Assembly: GCA_023264075.1 (NCBI GenBank)
Contig: JALQTG010000009.1
Location: 1 to 11,861 of the forward strand
Reading direction: 5' to 3'
Length of the DNA: 11,861 bases
Source of the DNA: Crocinitomicaceae bacterium
GTDB taxonomy: Bacteria; Bacteroidota; Bacteroidia; Flavobacteriales_D; Crocinitomicaceae
This document shows positions 6,392 to 11,861 of this stretch, piece by piece; within the stretch, counting starts at the first letter, position 1; each line of letters begins with the position of its first letter. The position numbers and the translations under genes are program-made. Under the pieces are notes generated by a model. That model saw only the letters and a program-made list of their open reading frames with translations. It was not told the DNA's origin and searched no databases.

Positions 6392-7471
6392 ATGTGGAAT
6401 AAAATTATTGCTTGGAGTCTCTTTTCAATTATTCTCTTTGCGTGTAGCAAGGATAAGCTTTTCTTGAGAGAAACAATGACCCCGTATGAGCTTGATATTC
6501 CCTCCCATTTTCCTGAAATGCCCATTCCGGCGGATAATCCGATGACGGTGCAAGGCGTTGCTCTGGGAAGAAAGTTATTTTATGACAAACAACTAAGCCT
6601 CGACAATACTGTCAGTTGTGCCACTTGTCACCAGGCTGACCAAGGGTTTTCAGATCCCAATCAATTTTCGGTTGGCGTGAATGGAGCTACAGGAGCGCGG
6701 CAGTCCATGGCATTGGTAAATCTAGGATGGCAGACACACTTCTTTTGGGATGGAAGAGCCGGCACCCTAGAAGAGCAAATCTTAGAACCAGTTCCTAATC
6801 CTGTTGAAATGCACTTGGATTGGCCCGAAGCTGTTAGCCGGTTATCCGCAGACCCCTTATATCCAGATATGTTTTACACTGCTTTTGGAGAAGAAGGAAT
6901 AACCAAAGAAAAAACAGCCAAATCGATTGCCCAATTTTTGAGGACGATGATATCCGGAAAATCCAAATATGATGTCATGTACAAAGTACAGAACAGTCTG
7001 CCACTCACTTCTGAAGAACAAACAATTATGAATTCTATAACGGTTGAAGAATGGGCTGGAATGGACATGTTTTTTAGTTTGACTGGAGGTGACTGTTTGC
7101 ATTGTCACGACGGACCATTAATGCATGTTAATCTTTTCTCCAACAATGGATTGGATGGCACATTTAGCGATGAAGGACGCTACTTAGTAACGGGTAACAC
7201 AAACGATTTAGGCAAATTTAAAGTTCCCACTTTGCGAAATATCGAACTCACAGCTCCCTACATGCACGACGGACGTTTTGAAACGCTAGACGAAGTTATT
7301 ATGCATTATTCCTTTGGCATTACTCAAAGTAGCACCATTGACCCAATGATCGAATTCGCAAGTCAAGGTGGAGTTCAACTCGATCTTCAAGAACGTGAAC
7401 TCTTAAAAACATTTCTAAAAACCTTCACGGACTACGAATTCATCAACAATCCAGATTTTCGCGCACCATAA
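6392..7471 (+). CDS. Di-heme cytochrome c peroxidase / MauG family lipoprotein (MbnH-like)
   Basis: The product is 359 residues with a lipobox ending at Cys18 (SIILFAC), so it is an exported lipoprotein. There are two covalent heme sites, CATCH at 76-80 and CLHCH at 235-239. Other hallmarks of bacterial di-heme peroxidases are GRKLFYDKQLSLDNTVSC, HFFWDGRAGTLEEQ at 116-129, KVPTLRNIELTAPYMHDGRF at 277-296 and TLDEVIMHYSFG at 298-309. By alignment from memory, Tyr306 falls where classical peroxidases have the axial Met of the high-potential heme. A Tyr ligand there is typical of MauG/MbnH enzymes, which oxidise Trp in a partner protein rather than simply detoxifying peroxide. The gene starts 3 bases after the MbnP-like gene, so the pair is almost certainly one operon, with that lipoprotein as the likely substrate. 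An ordinary cytochrome c peroxidase is the alternative. Confidence 0.88.
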   Translation: MWNKIIAWSLFSIILFACSKDKLFLRETMTPYELDIPSHFPEMPIPADNPMTVQGVALGRKLFYDKQLSLDNTVSCATCHQADQGFSDPNQFSVGVNGATGARQSMALVNLGWQTHFFWDGRAGTLEEQILEPVPNPVEMHLDWPEAVSRLSADPLYPDMFYTAFGEEGITKEKTAKSIAQFLRTMISGKSKYDVMYKVQNSLPLTSEEQTIMNSITVEEWAGMDMFFSLTGGDCLHCHDGPLMHVNLFSNNGLDGTFSDEGRYLVTGNTNDLGKFKVPTLRNIELTAPYMHDGRFETLDEVIMHYSFGITQSSTIDPMIEFASQGGVQLDLQERELLKTFLKTFTDYEFINNPDFRAP

Positions 7472-7564
7472 ACTATTCTGCATGCGTTGAAAGCATGCCA
7501 GTATTGACCTAGCCAAAGAAAAAAGTATTCTTTTATTGATGTGAAAACGCAACCTTATATCATC

Positions 7565-7572
7565 TATTTTTG
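7565..7572 (+). promoter_or_regulatory. Possible -7 box upstream of the 475-residue protein gene
   Basis: TATTTTTG fits TAnnTTTG and lies 32 bases before ATG 7605. The -33 position holds GTG (7541-7543, 21 bases upstream) rather than TTG. The match is only moderate. Confidence 0.3.
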
Positions 7573-7604
7573 TTACTTTGGTCGAAATTTATGAGTAGAG
7601 AATT

Positions 7605-9032
7605 ATGATAGATCAGCGCAGACTCACAACAGAAGAAAAAGCCTTACAAATTAACTTGACCTCAGACATTTATGGTTCCTTCGCAGAGATTGGGGCCGGT
7701 CAGGAAGTAGCGGCCAACTTTTTTAAAGCAGGCGGAAGTTCAGGTACCATTGCCTTTTCACACTCTGCATACGATATGAAAGTTTCTGATTCCATTTATG
7801 GAAAGGCAAGCAGATATGTTTGTGAGGAGCGATTAGTTACAATGTTAGATACCGAGTACAATTCAATGTACAACAACTTAGAAGACCGACACGAAAACAC
7901 AAAGTTCTTTGCTTTTTGTAATACCGTTGAATCCCTTAATTACCATAAAACTAATCAAGGACAGGGGTGGGTTGGAATTCAGTTTCAATTAAATCCGAAC
8001 ACACCTCCTAACAAAATCGTCTTACACGTGAAGATGCACGATCAGAGCAATAGAGCACAACAAGATGCTTTAGGAATTCTTGGCGTGAATTTAATTCATG
8101 CAGCCTATTTTCATACTGATGGCAATCTTGACTATTTCTTGAATAGTTTAGTACATCGACTACCAAGGGATCGTATGGAAATTGATATGTTGCGCGTTGA
8201 TGGGCCAGACTTTATGCATGTCGACAACCGTATTTTAGCCTTAAACCTTGTAAAACGTGGATTAACCGAAGCAACTATGTTTGATCAGGATGGAAATGTT
8301 TTACAACCGGCAACGGCTCTATATAAGAAAAATATTTTGCTCATGCGCGGAAGATTTCGTCCTGTAACAAAGGTTCACATTGACATGATTACTGCGGCAC
8401 GAAATTGTTACCTAGCAGAAGAAGGAGTTGAAAAAGAAAATGTATCCGAAATTTTTGAACTCACACTGAAAGACCTTACTGCGGATGGAATGATTTCTGA
8501 TAAAGATTTCATTGACAGGGCGGAGTTACTCGGGTCACTAGGATACACTGTAATGATTTCCAACTACTTAAAATATTACAAAGTTGTTCAATACCTTAGC
8601 GAAATAGCGAAAGGGAACAAGATGGGTGTAATTCTGGGGATTTACAACCTTCATACATTGTTTGATGAAAAATACTACACGAATCTGCCAGGGGGATTAT
8701 TAGAGGCCTTCGGAAAGGGATTTGGTCACAATGTGAAACTGTATGTTTACCCAGCACGCGACGTTGAAACAGGCGATTTATATGAATTTGAAAACGTTCG
8801 GATTCCTAAACACCTCAATGGATTGTTGCAGTTTATGAAAGACAATAACAAAATTCAAGGGCTCAAAGAGTTTGACCCTAAATTATTGCACATTCTATCG
8901 GATGATGTATTGTCTAAAATTAAAGCACAAGCATCCATGTGGGAAGATGACGTTCCGATTCAAGTTGCTAATTCCATTAAGAAATTGGAACTATTCGGAT
9001 ACGAAGCAGAAACAGTTACGAACACAAAATAA
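7605..9032 (+). CDS. Conserved protein of unknown function (475 residues)
   Basis: A soluble protein: no signal peptide and no membrane segment, so cytoplasmic. I cannot assign a function. The N-terminus is very rich in conserved-looking motifs: LTSDIYGSFAEIGAGQEVAANFF at about 18-40, KAGGSSGTIAFSHSAYDMKVSD at 41-62, then SIYGKASRYVCEERL. The middle has HVKMHDQSNRAQQDALGILGVN at 141-162. Residues 248-258 read RGRFRPVTKVH, which superficially recalls the GRFxPxHxGH motif of nicotinamide/nicotinate mononucleotide adenylyltransferases, but the second His is not in register. My recollection, unverified, is that close homologues are widespread in Bacteroidota and are inconsistently labelled as an adenylyltransferase or even TonB-dependent receptor. 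The latter is excluded here by the lack of signal and barrel. ATG 7605 is the first sensible start; an ATG at 7591 is out of frame and meets a stop at once. It stands alone between the di-heme gene and rplS. Confidence 0.85.
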   Translation: MIDQRRLTTEEKALQINLTSDIYGSFAEIGAGQEVAANFFKAGGSSGTIAFSHSAYDMKVSDSIYGKASRYVCEERLVTMLDTEYNSMYNNLEDRHENTKFFAFCNTVESLNYHKTNQGQGWVGIQFQLNPNTPPNKIVLHVKMHDQSNRAQQDALGILGVNLIHAAYFHTDGNLDYFLNSLVHRLPRDRMEIDMLRVDGPDFMHVDNRILALNLVKRGLTEATMFDQDGNVLQPATALYKKNILLMRGRFRPVTKVHIDMITAARNCYLAEEGVEKENVSEIFELTLKDLTADGMISDKDFIDRAELLGSLGYTVMISNYLKYYKVVQYLSEIAKGNKMGVILGIYNLHTLFDEKYYTNLPGGLLEAFGKGFGHNVKLYVYPARDVETGDLYEFENVRIPKHLNGLLQFMKDNNKIQGLKEFDPKLLHILSDDVLSKIKAQASMWEDDVPIQVANSIKKLELFGYEAETVTNTK

Positions 9033-9069
9033 TTGAGTCACATTTTTTTAAAGAAAACTTTGTGAATAA

Positions 9070-9101
9070 TTGTATTGTTTCATCTTTTTTATGTAATATT
9101 G
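9070..9101 (+). promoter_or_regulatory. Predicted rplS promoter
   Basis: TTG at 9070-9072 and TAATATTG at 9094-9101 are separated by 21 bases. The second differs from TAnnTTTG at one position. Transcription would start around 9106, leaving a leader of about 30 bases before ATG 9139, too short for a large structured leader. Confidence 0.4.
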
Positions 9102-9138
9102 CACCCCCAATTTATGGAGAAGATATAAAGATTGAGTC

Positions 9139-9498
9139 ATGGATAGATTAAAAGAAATTGAAAACGAATTAGTAGAAACACGCAATTTCCCAGCATTCAA
9201 AGCTGGTGACACAGTTGCTGTATCTTATAAAATTAAAGAAGGTGAAAAAGAGCGTATCCAGCAATTTGCGGGAGTAGTTCTTCAACGAAGAGGCACTGGA
9301 GCTACTGAAACATTTACCGTACGTAAAATGTCAGGAAATATTGGTGTTGAGCGTATTTTCCCAATCTCTTCTCCATTTTTGGATGATGTGAAAGTATTGA
9401 AGCATGGTCGTGTTCGTCGCGCACGTATTTTTTACTTCCGTGAAAGAACTGGTAAATCTGCTCGTATTAAGGAAAGAAGATACTTTTCTGAAAACTAG
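9139..9498 (+). CDS. rplS: 50S ribosomal protein L19
   Basis: Large-subunit ribosomal protein located at the 30S-50S interface. The 119 residues are the full family length. Clear hallmarks are FPAFKAGDTVAVSYKIKEG near 18-36, ERIQQFAGVVLQRRGTG, TFTVRKMSGNIGVERIFP at 59-76, SPFLDDVKVLKHGRVRRAR and the ARIFYFRERTGKSARIKE C-terminal stretch. The start follows AT-rich sequence without a Shine-Dalgarno motif. In many bacteria rplS follows rpsP-rimM-trmD, but here it is a single-gene unit with its own promoter and a strong terminator. Confidence 0.98.
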   Translation: MDRLKEIENELVETRNFPAFKAGDTVAVSYKIKEGEKERIQQFAGVVLQRRGTGATETFTVRKMSGNIGVERIFPISSPFLDDVKVLKHGRVRRARIFYFRERTGKSARIKERRYFSEN

Positions 9499-9519
9499 GA
9501 TTTTTAGAAACAATATATC

Positions 9520-9551
9520 AAAAGGGTCGTTTAATCAAACGGCCCTTTTTT
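9520..9551 (+). terminator. Strong intrinsic terminator after rplS
   Basis: AAAAGGGTCGTTT (9520-9532) pairs with AAACGGCCCTTTT (9537-9549) through 13 bp including one G-U, with a 4-base AATC loop, followed by T to 9551. A textbook rho-independent terminator, located 21 bases after the rplS stop. Confidence 0.92.
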
Positions 9552-9563
9552 GTTGGCCGACAA

Positions 9564-10307
9564 ATGGGTATGGTAAGAAGAAAAAAGAAAAGGTCGATTG
9601 GGCGTAAAATACGTGCTACTATTGTAATATTCTTACTTCTTTCAGCCGTTGCGTACTTCTACTACAACTACTCACTGAAGCGCCCAGTCCACAAAGAATA
9701 CGGCATCACTATTCCCGGGGGATTTTCTTCTGTGGGAATCGACGTATCCCATCACCAAGGAAAAATCAACTGGGAACACCTTGTTGACACTTCATTTGCT
9801 TCTATACCACCAGATTTTGTTTACTTGAAAGCAACGGAAGGCATGACGCATGTCGATACGCAATGGGAACGAAATAGAGCTGCATGTTTGAAGCTATCCA
9901 TTAAACACGGTGCTTACCATTTCTTCCAACCAAAAAAATTACCAATTCCTCAGGCTGAACATTTCTTGACCCACTACATTCCAATAGGTGGGGATCTCCC
10001 TCCTGCACTCGACGTGGAAACGGAAGGATTCTCAGACGAAGATTTAATTCATAAAATGACGCGATGGCTAGAGTATGTAGAAGAAAAAACAGGAATGCGC
10101 CCCATAATTTATACTTCCTATCATTTATACAAAACTAAATTAGGAGTCAAGTTTCCTCACCACAAGTTTTGGATTGCAGCCTATTCGAGGAAACCAAGAG
10201 GATTAGAAGATAACACACAAATCATTCATTGGCAATTTACGGAGAAAGCACAACTACCAGGACATCGTGTACTCGTGGACATGAATGTCTCGAAAATTCC
10301 TTTTTGA
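9564..10307 (+). CDS. GH25 family muramidase (lysozyme), membrane-anchored
   Basis: Glycoside hydrolase family 25, which cleaves the beta-1,4 bond between N-acetylmuramic acid and N-acetylglucosamine in peptidoglycan. The product is 247 residues. A strongly basic N-terminus (VRRKKKRSIGRK) precedes one hydrophobic segment at about 18-36, so the protein is probably anchored in the inner membrane with the catalytic domain in the periplasm. The GH25 domain begins at SVGIDVSHHQGKINW (56-70). Asp60, Asp150 and Glu152 (PPALDVET) are the expected active-site carboxylates. YLKATEG at 87-93, KHGAYHFF at 114-121, RPIIYTS at 179-185, FWIAAY at 202-207 and the closing WQFT...VDMNV complete the domain. ATG 9564 or 9570 are both possible starts. 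It begins 12 bases after the rplS terminator, with no clear promoter in between. It is convergent with the minus-strand gene ending at 10360. Confidence 0.93.
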   Translation: MGMVRRKKKRSIGRKIRATIVIFLLLSAVAYFYYNYSLKRPVHKEYGITIPGGFSSVGIDVSHHQGKINWEHLVDTSFASIPPDFVYLKATEGMTHVDTQWERNRAACLKLSIKHGAYHFFQPKKLPIPQAEHFLTHYIPIGGDLPPALDVETEGFSDEDLIHKMTRWLEYVEEKTGMRPIIYTSYHLYKTKLGVKFPHHKFWIAAYSRKPRGLEDNTQIIHWQFTEKAQLPGHRVLVDMNVSKIPF

Positions 10308-10359
10308 AAACGCTAAGACATTAAGGAGCATGGCTTTAACAATCGGATTGTCCTATCAT

Positions 10360-10803
10360 CTATTTAATGAACAATTTCTCGATCTTCGTAATTGGACCTG
10401 TGCACTTTACTTCGTGACAGGCAATACAAGAATTAATTGCCTCATTGTAAAGCTCTTTTGCTTGGGCTGGATTTTCATAAATTGAGCGCTGATTCGCTAA
10501 GAATGTTTCTGCATGCGTTTTGAAGAAATCATCCATAGGTTTGTCGTTGGTCATTTTCGCATTCAACATTCGTTCAAAGCTCTCTGAAAATGAGCCCAAC
10601 TCTTCCCCATTTTCGATACGTTCTTTAAGCTGCTCATTCAACTGATACATGTGCTGCATGATCGCCGACATTTCTGACAACTCATACATCTCAAAGTCTT
10701 TTTTTTCTTCCGTTGCGACTTCCTCTACCTTTACTTCTTCGGTAGATGACCCATTGCAAGCTATAAAAAGCAGCGCACATCCAAGCAAGAACCAATACTT
10801 CAT
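10360..10803 (-). CDS. Mono-heme c-type cytochrome lipoprotein
   Basis: A small exported redox protein of 147 residues, starting at base 10803. The signal MKYWFLLGCALLFIAC gives a lipobox with Cys16. An acidic linker rich in E and V (about 20-36) is followed by a predicted helical region (37-120). A single CxxCH heme site, CIACH, lies at 126-130 near the C-terminus, followed by EVKCTGPITKIEKL. Helical bundle plus C-terminal heme site recalls cytochrome c-prime-like folds. The extra Cys134 next to GP is notable and looks like a family feature. The gene begins 4 bases after the DUF4920-type gene on the same strand, so the two are likely co-transcribed. Electron partners are unknown. Confidence 0.82.
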   Translation of the reverse strand: MKYWFLLGCALLFIACNGSSTEEVKVEEVATEEKKDFEMYELSEMSAIMQHMYQLNEQLKERIENGEELGSFSESFERMLNAKMTNDKPMDDFFKTHAETFLANQRSIYENPAQAKELYNEAINSCIACHEVKCTGPITKIEKLFIK

Positions 10804-10807
10804 CTGC

Positions 10808-11323
10808 TTACTCTTTGATCAACACACCGTGTGCGGTGAAACTGTAGGTTACTTCTGGCTCAGTAATCGCTGCGATTTCCTCAGCAGAATGTCCTTCATC
10901 CTCTGCATCGTGTTGCAACGCCTCTACTGAACGAACAGAAACGAATGCTTTCCCTTCAGCTATGGCTTCTGAACCAGACGAATTCAACGGCATAAAGAAT
11001 CCATAATCCTTGAAGCGAATGTACGCAGACTCTTCATCTGAGAGTTCTAAATTCATCCAACATCCCTTCGCCTGACAAACATTTTCAATCACCGATGAAA
11101 ACTTCACCTCCAGCGTATCACCTTCTTCCATAGCTTCATACTTCGCCAACATATCTGATGCAGAAATAGCACCATCAGGACTAATAGTGTCACCAAAAAC
11201 AGCAAAACCTTCTAGCGGATTTACAACAGCTTCTTCAACAGTAATATCGTTCTCAGTTGTCGTGCAGGACGTTGAAGCCAATAAAGCAACAACAGCAATA
11301 GGAAATAAAATTTTCATTTTCAT
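10808..11323 (-). CDS. DUF4920-type lipoprotein
   Basis: The product is 171 residues from the ATG at 11323. A longer version from 11356 would begin upstream of the predicted -7 box and add a useless extension before the signal peptide. The signal peptide ends in LLASTSC with Cys20 as lipid attachment. The mature domain shows the family pattern: FGDTISPDGAISASDM, then VCQAKGCWMNLEL with Cys83, Cys88 and Trp89, then YIRFKDYGFFMPLNSSGSEA, and a C-terminal ALQHDAEDEGHSAEEIAAI stretch ending in VTYSFTAHGVLI. The CxxxxCWM element could be a disulfide or metal site, but family function is undefined to my knowledge. It is the first gene of a two-gene unit with the heme lipoprotein. Confidence 0.85.
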   Translation of the reverse strand: MKMKILFPIAVVALLASTSCTTTENDITVEEAVVNPLEGFAVFGDTISPDGAISASDMLAKYEAMEEGDTLEVKFSSVIENVCQAKGCWMNLELSDEESAYIRFKDYGFFMPLNSSGSEAIAEGKAFVSVRSVEALQHDAEDEGHSAEEIAAITEPEVTYSFTAHGVLIKE

Positions 11324-11338
11324 CGATTTAATTGACCG

Positions 11339-11346
11339 CAAAAATA
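11339..11346 (-). promoter_or_regulatory. Possible -7 box for the DUF4920/cytochrome unit
   Basis: Read on the minus strand this is TATTTTTG, matching TAnnTTTG, and ends 15 bases before the ATG at 11323. About 20 bases further upstream lies ATG instead of TTG, so the -33 element is weak. It supports the shorter start for the lipoprotein. Confidence 0.35.
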
Positions 11347-11387
11347 AAGAATACATTGTGAATACCCATGTAGAACGATTCTAAATT

Positions 11388-11861
11388 TTAGAAAACACGC
11401 ATCAAGGTTTTCGCTTTATTCTCCGTTTCGTTCCACTCGTTCTCTGCAAGGGAACGTGATGTAATACCTCCCCCAATATATAAATGATAGGCGTCTTTCG
11501 TCACCTCCATACACCGCAAATTGACATAAACAGCCAAAACATCAGAATTTTTCTTGCCGATAAGGCCAGCATATAATTTTCGTGAATGCGATTCATGCTT
11601 GGCAATCAATTGAAGTGCATTTTCGCGTGGTAAACCGCAAACTGCTGGTGTTGGGTGAAGATTGGTTAATAAACCCATCCACTTTTGATGTGGCAGCGAA
11701 AACTCGAAACGCGTGCGCAAATGATAGACCGCTCCTGTAAAAATCGTTTCAACTGGGAATTCAGTAAAATTTGTGGGATCAGCACGCAAAATTTGCGATT
11801 TGATAAAATCTGTAACCAATTGCTGCTCTTCCAATTCTTTGTCCGTCCAAACGTCATCACT
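11388..11861 (-). CDS. Isochorismate synthase, 5' partial (C-terminal part)
   Basis: Converts chorismate to isochorismate, the first committed step of menaquinone synthesis (MenF) or of some siderophores (EntC/DhbC). The frame is open to the right window edge and the residues before any start candidate (VWTDKELEEQ) fit the family, so the gene runs in from the right and only 157 C-terminal residues are seen. Family hallmarks are FEFSLP, LTNLHPTPAVCGLPRENA, ESHSRKLYAGLIG, VYVNLRCM, LYIGGGITSRSLAENEWNETENKAKTL. These include the Glu residues (in the ESHSR and EWNETENK stretches) that bind magnesium and support catalysis in chorismate-using enzymes. Menaquinone is the normal quinone of Bacteroidota, so a MenF role is most likely. 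The rest of the men genes would be expected further right. The stop is followed by a small palindrome (11371-11383). Confidence 0.92.
   Translation of the reverse strand, partial: SDDVWTDKELEEQQLVTDFIKSQILRADPTNFTEFPVETIFTGAVYHLRTRFEFSLPHQKWMGLLTNLHPTPAVCGLPRENALQLIAKHESHSRKLYAGLIGKKNSDVLAVYVNLRCMEVTKDAYHLYIGGGITSRSLAENEWNETENKAKTLMRVF

Noticed and set aside
7480..7498. GCATGC...GCATGC hairpin after the di-heme gene as a terminator
   Set aside because: Only a 6-bp self-complementary stem and no following T-run, so too weak to call.
10339..10351. ACAAT-CGG-ATTGT palindrome between the convergent GH25 and cytochrome genes as a bidirectional terminator
   Set aside because: The stem is only 5 bp and AT-rich, with no T-run on either side.
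10649..10930. 93-codon plus-strand open frame opposite the cytochrome and DUF4920 genes
   Set aside because: Antisense to two lipoprotein genes with clear family features. The translation has no coherent pattern.
11371..11383. TAGAA-CGA-TTCTA palindrome after the isochorismate synthase stop
   Set aside because: A 5-bp AT-rich stem without a proper T-tract. Could occur by chance.
11832..11834. TTG start for the isochorismate synthase fragment
   Set aside because: The frame continues to the window edge with family-like residues (VWTDKE) before it, so the gene is truncated by the window rather than starting here.

Overview
The window looks like a piece of a Bacteroidota chromosome, most likely order Flavobacteriales (Crocinitomicaceae/Cryomorphaceae-like), judged from protein style and signals. 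Base composition is AT-leaning, Shine-Dalgarno sequences are absent, several starts are preceded by TAnnTTTG-type -7 boxes, and many short lipoproteins carry an x-x-[GAS]-C lipobox. All genes look like ordinary chromosomal genes. I see no tRNA, rRNA, CRISPR array, insertion sequence or phage gene.

Layout. (1) 1-3373, plus strand: the C-terminal two thirds of an RND-family efflux pump, cut by the left edge, overlapping a TolC-type outer-membrane factor. Together they form the inner- and outer-membrane parts of a tripartite efflux system. The first ~57 bases are about 73% G+C and look foreign to the rest. (2) 3373-3528: an intergenic fold-back repeat. (3) 3618-5583: clpP and clpX, the two halves of the ClpXP protease. 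A good promoter sits in the end of clpP and a terminator-like hairpin lies directly before the clpX start. (4) 5639-7471: a two-gene unit encoding an MbnP-like copper-binding lipoprotein and a MauG/MbnH-like di-heme lipoprotein. This is a candidate enzyme/substrate pair for a protein-derived cofactor. (5) 7605-9032: a large conserved soluble protein of unknown function. (6) 9139-9498: ribosomal protein L19, closed by a very strong intrinsic terminator. (7) 9564-10307: a membrane-anchored GH25 muramidase starting only 12 bases after that terminator.

The right end is on the minus strand and converges with the muramidase. Reading leftwards from the right edge it holds the C-terminal part of isochorismate synthase (menaquinone pathway), a DUF4920-type lipoprotein, and a mono-heme cytochrome lipoprotein. 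The last two are 4 bases apart and probably form an operon.

Functional themes are envelope export, regulated proteolysis, and redox or metal proteins of the cell envelope (MbnP/MbnH pair, heme lipoprotein, Cys-containing DUF4920 lipoprotein, quinone synthesis). The most interesting item is the MbnP/MbnH-like pair in an organism type where methanobactin genes are not in view. The terminator-next-to-start arrangement seen twice, the unexplained 475-residue protein, and the anomalous GC-rich left edge also merit attention.
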